The notes under the pieces are model-generated. The model was given only the letters and a program-made list of their open reading frames with translations, was not told the origin of the DNA and ran no database searches. 61,770 bases of DNA from CBFHND01 sp965657085 (GTDB lineage Bacteria; Pseudomonadota; Alphaproteobacteria; Rhodobacterales; Rhodobacteraceae): the NCBI GenBank assembly GCA_965657085.1, contig CBFHND010000021.1, positions 1-61,770 of the forward strand. The letters are read 5' to 3'. A program made the position numbers and the translations under genes. Shown here one piece after another: positions 16,307-25,735 of this stretch (positions are counted from its first letter, which is position 1; each line of letters begins with the position of its first letter).

Positions 16307-16945
16307 TCAGAGTTGAGCGAGCAGGGCCTTCGCCTGTGCGTGCGGATCAGCCAAGGGGCTGCGATCTTCGCCCGGAAAGAAGCGTGCACGGGTGGCCGTG
16401 GGCATCGGATCGGGTGTCAGGATGTGCACCTTTGGCCCGATACGTGCGCTTTCGGCCTGCCAACTGCGGGCCAGGGCAATTTGCGCCGCCTTGGTTGCGC
16501 CGTAGCTGCCGAAAAAGGGCGTGCCCGCGCGCGGATCGTCAAAGAACATCGCCTGACCTTCCGTGCCCAGCAAGGGGGCCACGTAGTTGATCAGCGTCGC
16601 GGTGGCCGTGATGTTGGCTGCAATCGACTTGGTCAGATCTTTGGCATCAAGCTGGTGGACAGGGGCAAGGGGGGCGGCATGAATAGCCGTATGCGCCCAC
16701 AGATCAAGCGTGCCCCAGCGGTCGAAGATGCCGCGGCACAGGGTCGCCATGGCGTCGGGCACCGTGATGTCCATGGGCGCCAGCGTCGCCTGTCCGCCCT
16801 TGGCCTGAATGCGGTCATCCAGTTCCTCAAGGGCACCCGTGGTCTTGGCCACGGCGATGATGTGGTGGGTGGGGGCGAGCGCTTCGGCCAGGGCGGCACC
16901 AAGGCCGCGCGACGCGCCGGTGATCAGGGCGAGTTTCTGTGTCAT
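16307..16945 (-). CDS. SDR-family NAD(P)-binding oxidoreductase
   Basis: A 212-residue short-chain dehydrogenase-like protein. ALITGASRGLGAALAEAL is a canonical TGxxxGxG cofactor site, and SYGATKAAQIAL holds the Tyr-x3-Lys pair. The usual catalytic Ser about 13 residues before the Tyr is not evident; that region reads MFFDDPRAG. It is short for the family (normally ~250), ending soon after a PTATRARFFPGED segment. It lies 111 bp upstream of surE on the same strand and may be part of that transcript. Substrate unknown. Confidence 0.8.
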   Translation of the reverse strand: MTQKLALITGASRGLGAALAEALAPTHHIIAVAKTTGALEELDDRIQAKGGQATLAPMDITVPDAMATLCRGIFDRWGTLDLWAHTAIHAAPLAPVHQLDAKDLTKSIAANITATATLINYVAPLLGTEGQAMFFDDPRAGTPFFGSYGATKAAQIALARSWQAESARIGPKVHILTPDPMPTATRARFFPGEDRSPLADPHAQAKALLAQL

Positions 16946-16986
16946 GGCGCTTCATTGACGGCAAGCGGGGCCAAGTGCAAGAGGGA

Positions 16987-17391
16987 TCAGCGCCGCACCA
17001 CGTGATAGGTAAAAGTCATCTGTGCCAGATGGGCGATCGCATCTTCGGGCAGCGGGGCAGACAGGGACACGCCAAGCGCGCGGCGGCCATCGTTGTCAAA
17101 GGCGTCGGGGTAAAGGGTTTGCGCACGCTGGGCCAGATCGGTCTTGCAATCGACGTAAAGCATCAGGCGATCCGCCACCCCGGGCGCCCAACTGGCACGC
17201 AACGTCGATCCGGTGCGCGGGCGCGTTGGTCGCCACGCGGGCTGGCCCCATTTGAGGCTCTCGCCAAGGGGGCCGATATCTGCGTCGTCTGCTGCGGAGT
17301 GGCAGAGCGTGCGCACGTGCCAGAACGTGGCTTGGGCCGCTTCAGGCCAGTGGGTCACGGTTTCCAGAACGGCGGGATCTGCATGTGTCAT
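16987..17391 (-). CDS. DUF1801-domain protein
   Basis: A 134-residue cytosolic protein. ESLKWGQPAWRPTRPRTGST and DRLMLYVDCKTDLAQRAQTL are typical of DUF1801 (YdhG-like) proteins, a small alpha/beta fold of unknown function. It is upstream of the SDR gene on the same strand with a 41-bp gap. No catalytic motif, signal or membrane segment is seen. Confidence 0.7.
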   Translation of the reverse strand: MTHADPAVLETVTHWPEAAQATFWHVRTLCHSAADDADIGPLGESLKWGQPAWRPTRPRTGSTLRASWAPGVADRLMLYVDCKTDLAQRAQTLYPDAFDNDGRRALGVSLSAPLPEDAIAHLAQMTFTYHVVRR

Positions 17392-17437
17392 GGACGCAGC
17401 CTATCCGGGACAGATGACAGTTTTTGTCAACAGGGGG

Positions 17438-17686
17438 TCAAGGCAGGTGCAGGATCTTTTCGCGATCTGCCTGCGCGATGTGCAGGGCACCCTGTGCAAT
17501 GGCAACCACACGGCCCATTGCCGTCTGGCTTCCAACAGTGAGGGTTTCGATCTGACCATCGGGATGGCGCAATAATGCACGGAGGTCAGTTTCAGGCCCA
17601 AATGTGCCAATCAGTTGCATCCGCCCCAAACGCAGTGCGTTGTTTTGGGTCGCATGTTCTGCGGCTTGGGAATTGGTGGTCGTCAT
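17438..17686 (-). CDS. Small protein resembling a PilP/GspC-like beta domain (82 aa)
   Basis: An 82-residue protein. Residues 18-82 (LRLGRMQLIGTFGPETDLRA, then LTVGSQTAMGRVVAIAQGAL) have the rhythm of PilP/GspC homology-region domains: LIGTFG, then ALLRHPDGQIETLTVGS, then G-x-VVAI. Those domains link secretin and inner-membrane parts of secretion or pilus machines. It has no membrane anchor and no secretion neighbours, so the resemblance is structural inference only. It is followed by the DUF1801 gene 46 bp downstream. Confidence 0.5.
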   Translation of the reverse strand: MTTTNSQAAEHATQNNALRLGRMQLIGTFGPETDLRALLRHPDGQIETLTVGSQTAMGRVVAIAQGALHIAQADREKILHLP

Positions 17687-17846
17687 GACTGCGATATGCC
17701 TCGAAAAGAGCCTCTGTTGGGCGTCTGAAGCAGTCAGCTATCATACCGAAAAGCGTGGGCAAGGGCGCAAGATTTGAGGTTTGGCGGGCTCTTGCCTGCG
17801 TGTTGGCAAGGCCTTGCCGATACCGCAACGTCATGCTGCAGGGGGG

Positions 17847-19301
17847 CTATTCAGCGGCCTTCATCTGGAACCCGCTTTCAATCTGATCGGCGGGCTTTAC
17901 CGGGTATTCGCCAGAGAAACAGGCATCGCAGTACTGCGGACAATCGGCGTCGCGGCCCTGTGCTTCGCCGACAGCACGATAAAGACCATCAAGCGAGATG
18001 AACTTGAGGCTGTCCACGGCCAGATGGTCGCGCATCTCTTCCTCGGACATGGTAGCGGCCAGCAGCTTTTCGCGCTGGGGCGTGTCCACACCATAGAAAC
18101 AGGGCCATGCGGTGGGCGGGGATGCGATGCGGAAGTGGACCTCGGCGGCCCCGGCATCGAGAATCATTTCCTTGATCTTGCGGCTGGTGGTGCCGCGCAC
18201 CACGCTGTCGTCCACAAGGATCACGCGTTTGCCCTGAATAAGCGCGCGGTTCACGTTCAGCTTGAGCCGCACGCCCATGTTGCGGATCTGTTCGGTGGGT
18301 TCGATGAAAGTGCGTCCCATATACTGGTTGCGGATGATCCCCATGGCGTAGGGGATGCCCGATTCCAGCGAATAGCCGATGGCGGCAGGCGTGCCGCTGT
18401 CAGGCACGGGGCACACCAGATCGGCCTCCACCGGGCTTTCCTTGGCCAACTCGCGGCCGATGTTTTCGCGGGTTTCATAGACGGAGCGACCGCCCAGGAT
18501 GCTGTCGGGGCGGCTGAAATAGACGTGTTCGAAGATGCAAAAGCGCGGTGCGACACGGCGGAAGGGGAAATGGCTTTCGACGCCTTTGTCGGTGATCACC
18601 ACCATTTCGCCCGGTTCGATCTCGCGCACGAACTCTGCGCCGATGATGTCGAGCGCACAGGTTTCCGAACTGAGCGCCCAGCCGTCGCCCACCCGGCCCA
18701 GAACCAGCGGGCGCACGCCCAATGGATCGCGCACGCCGATGAGCTTGGTGCGGGTCATGGCCACGACCGAAAACGCACCCTCGACCCGGCGCAGCGCGTC
18801 TTCCATGCGTTCGGGGATGTTGCGTTGCAGGGACCGCGCCATCAGGTGAATGATGCATTCGCTGTCGGATGAGGACTGGAAGATCGAGCCACGTTCGATC
18901 AGTTCGCGGCGCAGGGCGTTGGCGTTGGTGATGTTGCCGTTGTGGGCAATGGCAGCGCCGCCCATGGCAAATTCACCAAAGAAGGGTTGCACGTCGCGGA
19001 TCGCGGTCTGCCCTTTCGACCCGGCGGTGGAGTAGCGCACATGCCCGATGGCCAGCGGCCCGGGCAGGGTTTCCATCACCGATTGCGAGGTAAAGTTGTC
19101 GCGCACATAGCCAAAGCGGCGGGCGGAGTTGAAGCCGTGATCGGGGTCGTGGCTGACGATGCCGCCGGCTTCTTGTCCCCGGTGTTGCAGGGCGTGCAGG
19201 CCAAGGGCCACGAAGTTGGCAGCGTCCTTGGTGCCGATGACACCGAAGATCCCGCACTCCTCCTTCAATTTATCATCATCGAAAGGATGGGCGGGGGGCA
19301 T
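17847..19301 (-). CDS. purF: Amidophosphoribosyltransferase
   Basis: A 484-residue enzyme for the first committed step of purine synthesis (PRPP plus glutamine to phosphoribosylamine). The N-terminal Ntn glutaminase shows LKEECGIFGV; Cys16 becomes the nucleophile after removal of a 15-residue propeptide. This fixes the start at ATG 19301 rather than 27 codons further upstream. The PRTase domain has the PRPP loop RVILVDDSVVRGTTSRKI. It is downstream of cvpA in the usual cvpA-purF order, but with an unusually long 345-bp gap. Confidence 0.95.
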   Translation of the reverse strand: MPPAHPFDDDKLKEECGIFGVIGTKDAANFVALGLHALQHRGQEAGGIVSHDPDHGFNSARRFGYVRDNFTSQSVMETLPGPLAIGHVRYSTAGSKGQTAIRDVQPFFGEFAMGGAAIAHNGNITNANALRRELIERGSIFQSSSDSECIIHLMARSLQRNIPERMEDALRRVEGAFSVVAMTRTKLIGVRDPLGVRPLVLGRVGDGWALSSETCALDIIGAEFVREIEPGEMVVITDKGVESHFPFRRVAPRFCIFEHVYFSRPDSILGGRSVYETRENIGRELAKESPVEADLVCPVPDSGTPAAIGYSLESGIPYAMGIIRNQYMGRTFIEPTEQIRNMGVRLKLNVNRALIQGKRVILVDDSVVRGTTSRKIKEMILDAGAAEVHFRIASPPTAWPCFYGVDTPQREKLLAATMSEEEMRDHLAVDSLKFISLDGLYRAVGEAQGRDADCPQYCDACFSGEYPVKPADQIESGFQMKAAE

Positions 19302-19646
19302 GAAAGCGTCAGTCACGGGCGGGCAGCTCCGAATCCGGTGTGGCGTTGGCATGGGTTTAACAAGGCAAGGGGGCAGTGTCACGAAAGGATCACGAAATGA
19401 CCCTGTGTAATCGTGTTGGTGCAGGGCATAAGGGTGAGGGCGTGTCTTTCCGGGCGCAGGTCTTGGGCGGGGCCATTGCTATTCCCGGATGCCGCCAGTC
19501 CATCGTCCACGCAAACGCGCCGCAGGTGCTGGGCATCGGCGGGCCCGGCGGGATGTGCCTGTCCGAAAGGGGCTTGAACCGGAAATCCGGGTGGGTTGAT
19601 CGCGTCGTGGCGCGCGCGAGCGGCCTTGGGCAGAACGCCGGGCGCG
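19302..19646. other. Long cvpA-purF intergenic region, no gene recognised
   Basis: A 345-bp gap inside what is normally a tight cvpA-purF pair. Short frames exist on both strands, but their translations are Pro/Arg-rich without family resemblance or good ribosome binding sites. No convincing hairpin terminator, tRNA or repeat was seen. It probably holds a separate purF promoter or leader. Confidence 0.5.
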
Positions 19647-20198
19647 TTACTCGCAGCTGCCGACCAGACCTTCGTATTGACGGGTGATCCAGCCCAAAGC
19701 CTGTTCGGGGTCTTGATCCTGAATATCGCCGGTGAAGCGGCCAAAGACGGCAGCCGAGCGGCTTTCGTCCACAACGGTGAATTCCTGACCGGTGATCACG
19801 GTGTCGTAGACAAAGAAGGCGATGGCCACCAACAGCACGCCGCGTGCCACACCAAAGATAAAGCCAAGCCCTTGATCCACGCCGCCCAAGGCAGAGCGTT
19901 GCACCAGTGACGAAAAGAGAGGCGTAAAGAGCGAGACAACAATGAGGGCCACGGCAAAGACGATGGCGAAGGCGCCGATAACGCTCAACTCGCAACTGTC
20001 GGCCAGAAAACTGCCCACCACGGGGATTTCACGCACCAGTGGTTCGACGCGCGGGGCAAACATGAATGCGAGGATGGCTGCCGCGATCCAGCCTGCGATG
20101 GCCATGATCTCGCGCACAAGACCGCGCCCATAGGCCAGAAGGGCCGACAGGATGATAACGATGGCGACGACCCCGTCGACGAGTGTAAAGCCTTCCAT
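19647..20198 (-). CDS. cvpA: CvpA-family membrane protein
   Basis: A 183-residue inner-membrane protein with four hydrophobic helices. It starts MEGFTLVDGVVAIVIILSAL; LAYGRGLVREIMAIAGWIAA and GGVDQGLGFIFGVARGVLL are conserved CvpA blocks. CvpA is linked to colicin V production and envelope stress tolerance, and its gene typically precedes purF as here. The C-terminal ~45 residues are soluble, ending in Cys-Glu. It lies 39 bp downstream of radA. Confidence 0.9.
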   Translation of the reverse strand: MEGFTLVDGVVAIVIILSALLAYGRGLVREIMAIAGWIAAAILAFMFAPRVEPLVREIPVVGSFLADSCELSVIGAFAIVFAVALIVVSLFTPLFSSLVQRSALGGVDQGLGFIFGVARGVLLVAIAFFVYDTVITGQEFTVVDESRSAAVFGRFTGDIQDQDPEQALGWITRQYEGLVGSCE

Positions 20199-20237
20199 GG
20201 TCGCGCAATCCTTGTTCTGCCCGTTGTCCCTGCGACG

Positions 20238-21602
<1,365 letters not shown>

Positions 21603-21649
21603 GCCCCGTCTTGCCCCAGCGCGGGCAGGGCGTCAAAGCCAAATGTGGG

Positions 21650-22411
21650 TTACTCGGCCGCCTTGGGCGTCAACTGCGTCACGGTGTTGTCGGCGGCAAC
21701 GATGGACTCGCGGCCCAGTTCGGGCAGGATCTCGCGCATTTCGGCGCGCAGACGGTCCAGTTGAGCCACGGCCACGCTTTCCTCCAACTCGATCTCGTGG
21801 TGCCAGTGCCTGAGCTCGCTGCTGATCGCCTTGGCCTGATCGAGGCGCGCGTTGAACTGGTCGATCTCGTATTGACGCTGTTCGAGGAAGCCGCGTGCGC
21901 GCGCCACCTTGTCGTCGGAATAGACATCAGCCAGTTCCTTCGAGATGTGCGACATCTGTGCGGCCACTTCGAGCATCGCAGGCTCAAGGCTGCCCAGATC
22001 GGGGTGATCGCGCAGGTAGGCCAGCCGTTCGCGCACGGCGTCAAACTCCGAACTGATCTGAAAGGCGCCGTTTCGGTCAGCCGAATGCACCGCGGCATAG
22101 GCACGGGCCACGTCGTTCATGCCAATAGAGAAATCGCGGTGCGCAGTTTCAAGCTGCATGGTGCGCAGGGCGGACGGTACGAAAAAGCACAGGCAGACGG
22201 CAAAGACGGTGAGACCGATCTGGATGTACATGCCCGCCAGCGGCACGGCCGCGCCGTTCCACATCAGCGGCACATCGATCCACGGCCACAGCCCAAGGCC
22301 CGCCATCGCCGTGGCCCCAAGCAGCGCAAGGGCCGACAGGGCGAACGCCAGAAGTGCCAGGCGTTGCATGAGGTAGCGTACCAATTGAACAAAGGCGAAA
22401 ATCTGCGCCAT
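21650..22411 (-). CDS. Two-helix membrane protein with long coiled-coil region
   Basis: A 253-residue protein. Two hydrophobic segments (about 13-40 and 60-82, e.g. MYIQIGLTVFAVCLCFFVPS) are followed by a ~160-residue charged, helical C-terminal domain (SSEFDAVRERLAYLRDHPDL, ISKELADVYSDDKVARARGF). That domain is probably a coiled coil on one side of the inner membrane. Such proteins are conserved in Rhodobacterales without assigned function. Its position next to radA suggests co-transcription but not a shared role. Confidence 0.7.
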   Translation of the reverse strand: MAQIFAFVQLVRYLMQRLALLAFALSALALLGATAMAGLGLWPWIDVPLMWNGAAVPLAGMYIQIGLTVFAVCLCFFVPSALRTMQLETAHRDFSIGMNDVARAYAAVHSADRNGAFQISSEFDAVRERLAYLRDHPDLGSLEPAMLEVAAQMSHISKELADVYSDDKVARARGFLEQRQYEIDQFNARLDQAKAISSELRHWHHEIELEESVAVAQLDRLRAEMREILPELGRESIVAADNTVTQLTPKAAE

Positions 22412-22545
22412 GACCTTGTTCCCCCCAGAACCATCACTGTCGGCAAATATATGCCGATACTGGTTAACAGCTAAGGGGAAATTTGGCTTGAGGGGCGCAA
22501 AGCCGAAATATCAGCCGTTTTGCTGCCTATTCCGGGGGCGATTGT

Positions 22546-23001
22546 TTACTTTACGTCAACAATCGGGGTTTTTGCAGGCATTTGTTCCGTGCGCCAGCTG
22601 ATCCAGAGCGATGCAAGGATGCAAAAGGTAAAGAGGTACAGGCCCCAGGCGACCTCGATCCGGCCCACGCCGATGCCCTTGGACAGGGTGATATAGAGCG
22701 CGATCAGGAAGATGTCGGCCATCGCCAGCTTGCCCATGATGTGCAGCGCGGGCAGGGCGCGGCGGCTAAGCAGGCCCCAGTGCAATAGTGCCAGGCCAAT
22801 GGTCTTGAGGTAGGGTGCAAAAAGGGCAAAGACCGTCACCACCAGCGCCAGAAACACGTCCGACCCCCAAAGCGATTGCAGCCCCGAGATCACGCTGATC
22901 TCGCTGAGCCCAAAAAGCGGTAGAAGGCCCGCGCGCATCAACGGGGCAAACCACGCCACCGGATAGAGGATCAGCAGAGCGAGATTGAGATAGCGGGTCA
23001 T
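22546..23001 (-). CDS. PqiA-like (paraquat-inducible protein A family) membrane protein
   Basis: A 151-residue protein with four hydrophobic helices. ATG 23001 begins MTRYLNLALLILYPVAWFAP; GLSEISVISGLQSLWGSDVF and LLHWGLLSRRALPALHIMGK follow, resembling one half of PqiA/YebS proteins, which assist MCE-type lipid transport. It is half the usual two-domain length and lacks the Cys-x2-Cys fingers. It starts 4 bp after the MlaF-like ATPase, which supports a part in lipid transport. Confidence 0.75.
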   Translation of the reverse strand: MTRYLNLALLILYPVAWFAPLMRAGLLPLFGLSEISVISGLQSLWGSDVFLALVVTVFALFAPYLKTIGLALLHWGLLSRRALPALHIMGKLAMADIFLIALYITLSKGIGVGRIEVAWGLYLFTFCILASLWISWRTEQMPAKTPIVDVK

Positions 23002-23005
23002 TGCA

Positions 23006-23761
23006 TCACCGCACTGCGGCGATCGGCCCTTCGGCGCGACCGTGAATGAATTGGTCCACGTAAGGATCAACCGCCTTGTCGAGTTCACTGGCCGGACCCG
23101 TCCACTGGATAATCCCGTCGTGCAGCATCGCCACGTTGTCAGCGATGGCACGCACCGAGGTCATGTCGTGGGTGATGGTCACGGCGGTGGCACCCATTTC
23201 GGTGACGATTTCGCGGATCAGGTCGTTGATGACGCCCGCCATGATCGGGTCGAGACCCGTTGTGGGTTCGTCGAAGAAGATGATCTGCGGATCGGCGGCA
23301 ATGGCGCGGGCGAGGCCTACGCGCTTTTGCATGCCGCCCGAGAGTTCGGCGGGCAGCCTGTCGGCCACATCGCCGGTCAGGCCCACGCGCCGCAGCTTGT
23401 CGATGGCAATGGCACGGGCTTCGTCGTGCGGGCGTTTCAGGCTGCCGCGCAGCAAACGGAAGGCCACGTTCTGCCAGACCGGCAGGCTGTCAAAGAGGGC
23501 GGACCCCTGAAAGAGCATCCCGAACTGTGCAAGGAACGCATCTCGGTCATCTGCACTGCCGGCGGTCACGTCGCGCCCGTCCACGGTGATTTTGCCTTCG
23601 TCAGGGGTGACAAGGCCCAGCACCGCCTTGATGGTAATGGATTTTCCGGTGCCAGACCCGCCGATCACGACCATCGAGGTGCCGCGCGGTACATGCAGGT
23701 TTACGCCGCGCAGGACGTGGTTGGAACCAAAGGATTTGTGCACGTTTTCGAGGGTGATCAT
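23006..23761 (-). CDS. MlaF-like ABC ATPase (lipid transport)
   Basis: A 251-residue ABC ATPase: Walker A VIGGSGTGKSITIK, signature LSGGMQKRVGLARAI, Walker B IIFFDEPTTGLDPIM, H-loop THDMTSVRAI. LSGGMQKRV and DPIMAGVINDLI are hallmarks of MlaF/TtgA ATPases that power phospholipid movement between inner and outer membranes. The Walker A position +1 residue is Ile where relatives often have Val. It follows a tiny coupled ORF and the MlaE permease. No MlaD/MCE gene is present in this window. Confidence 0.88.
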   Translation of the reverse strand: MITLENVHKSFGSNHVLRGVNLHVPRGTSMVVIGGSGTGKSITIKAVLGLVTPDEGKITVDGRDVTAGSADDRDAFLAQFGMLFQGSALFDSLPVWQNVAFRLLRGSLKRPHDEARAIAIDKLRRVGLTGDVADRLPAELSGGMQKRVGLARAIAADPQIIFFDEPTTGLDPIMAGVINDLIREIVTEMGATAVTITHDMTSVRAIADNVAMLHDGIIQWTGPASELDKAVDPYVDQFIHGRAEGPIAAVR

Positions 23762-23868
23762 GATCTGGGCCTCGCCGAATTGCTCAAGGACAGCGGTCGA
23801 TCGCGGGTGGGAGCGACGCGCCCCGTGATGCCGCCGAGCCGGGGGTCAGTTTCAAAGCCCTGTGTCAT
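23758..23868 (-). CDS. Tiny ORF (36 aa) coupled at both ends between mlaE and mlaF
   Basis: Its ATG overlaps the MlaE stop (ATGA, 23868-23865) and its stop overlaps the MlaF start (ATGA, 23761-23758). The product is a 36-residue basic peptide starting MTQGFETDPRLGGITGRVAP. It may be a real leader or coupling peptide, or the N-terminal extension of MlaF in an ancestral frame now lost by an indel. The double 4-bp overlap is unlikely to be accidental, but there is no homology evidence. Confidence 0.4.
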   Translation of the reverse strand: MTQGFETDPRLGGITGRVAPTRDRPLSLSNSARPRS

Positions 23869-24638
23869 ACCGAGAAAAACACCCCCGTCAGCACGAAGTT
23901 CGCGGCGAGGATCAGCACGGCGGCGGCCTCGACCGAGCCTTTGGTCGCGCGGCCCACGCCCATCGCGCCCCGGCCCGAATTCATCCCGAAATAGCACCCC
24001 ATGAGCGTGGCGATAAAGCCGAAGACCGCGCCCTTGACCAGAGACGAGATGATGTCGAGCGGTTCGAGAAAATCGATGGTGTTTTTCAGATAAGCGGCGG
24101 GGTTGAAGCCCAGCGTGCCCGTGGCGACCGCATAGCCGCCCGCCACGCCGATCACATCGCCCACGCCCACCAGCAGCGGCACCGCCAACGTCCCGGCCAG
24201 CACCCGTGGTACAGTCAGATACTTCATCGGATGCGTCGAAAGGGTCACCAATGCGTCGATCTGTTCGGTGACTTTCATCGTTGCAATCTCGGCCGCTATG
24301 GATGAGGTCACGCGCGCAGCAATCATAAGTCCCACCAGAACGGGCCCCAGTTCACGGACCATGCCAATGGCCACGATCTGCGGCACCACCGCCTCGGCGT
24401 TGAAACGTGCGCCGCCCGCGTAAATCTGCAAGGCCAGTGCACCGCCGGTAAAGATCGCGGTCAAACCCACCACCGGCAGCGACAGCCAGCCAATGTGCAA
24501 GAGTGCGAGGCCGAATTCACGCGGATAGAAAGGGGGGCGGATGAGGTGGGAAAACGCCTGACCGGCATAAAGCGCCACGCGCCCGATGGCGGCCAGAAAG
24601 GCCAGCGCGGTGCGTCCGAGGATCGCCAAGGCGTTCAT
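23865..24638 (-). CDS. MlaE-like ABC permease (lipid transport)
   Basis: A 257-residue inner-membrane permease with five to six helices. ELGPVLVGLMIAARVTSSIA, AEIATMKVTEQIDALVTLST and HPMKYLTVPRVLAGTLAVPL are the diagnostic MlaE blocks. With MlaF it would move phospholipids between leaflets or membranes. ATG 24638 overlaps the alr stop by 4 bp, so alr and the transporter are translationally coupled. Confidence 0.9.
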   Translation of the reverse strand: MNALAILGRTALAFLAAIGRVALYAGQAFSHLIRPPFYPREFGLALLHIGWLSLPVVGLTAIFTGGALALQIYAGGARFNAEAVVPQIVAIGMVRELGPVLVGLMIAARVTSSIAAEIATMKVTEQIDALVTLSTHPMKYLTVPRVLAGTLAVPLLVGVGDVIGVAGGYAVATGTLGFNPAAYLKNTIDFLEPLDIISSLVKGAVFGFIATLMGCYFGMNSGRGAMGVGRATKGSVEAAAVLILAANFVLTGVFFSV

Positions 24639-25669
24639 TCGGTGTAGGCCCTTTTGTAGCGGGTGCCGAGGTTCGTCAGCACCTCGTAGCCGATGGTGCC
24701 TGCGGCCTCCGCGATGGTGTCCACCGATTGGTGCAGGCCCATCAATTGCAGCGCTTCGGGGTCGTGGTCCAGCGCGGTGACATCCACCGCCATCAGGTCC
24801 ATCGACACGCGGCCCACAAGTGGGACCGCCACATCGCCTGCGTGCAGGTGCGCGTGGCCGCCCATCGCCCGGATCAGACCGTCGGCATAGCCTGCAGAGA
24901 TGGTGGCAATGCGCGCAGGCGCTTGCGCGCGCCACGTGTTGCCGTAGCCCACGGTTTCACCCGGCGCGACATCGCGCACCTGGATCACCGGGATGTCCAG
25001 TTGCACCACCGGATGCGCATCCACGTAAGGCAACCCGCCGTAAAGCCCGATGCCGGGGCGGGTCATGTCGAAATGGTAGTCTTCGCCGAGCAGCAGACCA
25101 CCCGTTGCGGCAAGCGAGCGCGGCACGTCCACGCCGTCCGTCATCTGGTGGAACTGGTCAAGCTGATGGGCGTTCATCGGGTGGCCCGGTTCGTCCGCGC
25201 AGGCCAGGTGCGACATGATCAGGCTGGGGCGCTGGGCGATGGCGATGTCGCGCACGGCGGCCCATTCGGCAGGCTCAAGGCCCAGACGGTTCATGCCCGT
25301 GTCCAGTTGCAGGCCAAAGGGCGCGCCGGGCAGGGCCTCGACGTGGCGCAACATCTGGTCCACGGAATTCAAAAGCGGCGTCAGGTGCGCCTCGCGGATG
25401 GCACCGGTATCGCCGACCATGTGGCCGGAAAAGACATAGATCGTAGGGCCTTGGCCAAGGGCGGCACGCAAAATCGCGCCTTCTTCTGCGACGGCCACGA
25501 AAAATGTGCGTGCACCGGCGCGGGCCAGCGCGCGCCCCACAACAGGGGCACCCAGACCGTAGCCGTTGGCCTTGACCACGGCCCCGGTTTCAACCTCGGT
25601 GCGCGCGTCGAGGTCGCGCCAGTTGCGCACGAGAGCGGCGATATCAATGGTCAGGTTTGCAGTGGCCAT
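24635..25669 (-). CDS. alr: Alanine racemase
   Basis: A 344-residue PLP enzyme making D-alanine for peptidoglycan. The PLP-lysine motif appears as AVVKANGYGLGA (residues 28-39, Lys33), and the second catalytic base region is DIPVIQVRDVAPGETVGYGN, with the SAGYADG loop. Length is slightly short of the usual ~360. It precedes mlaE with a 4-bp overlap, grouping envelope genes. dnaB lies 66 bp upstream on the same strand. Confidence 0.92.
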   Translation of the reverse strand: MATANLTIDIAALVRNWRDLDARTEVETGAVVKANGYGLGAPVVGRALARAGARTFFVAVAEEGAILRAALGQGPTIYVFSGHMVGDTGAIREAHLTPLLNSVDQMLRHVEALPGAPFGLQLDTGMNRLGLEPAEWAAVRDIAIAQRPSLIMSHLACADEPGHPMNAHQLDQFHQMTDGVDVPRSLAATGGLLLGEDYHFDMTRPGIGLYGGLPYVDAHPVVQLDIPVIQVRDVAPGETVGYGNTWRAQAPARIATISAGYADGLIRAMGGHAHLHAGDVAVPLVGRVSMDLMAVDVTALDHDPEALQLMGLHQSVDTIAEAAGTIGYEVLTNLGTRYKRAYTE

Positions 25670-25735
25670 GGCTGGGTTTTGACATCACGAGGCCGCGCGT
25701 CAAGGGGAATCGCGCGCGCGCCTTCGGTGCGCCTC

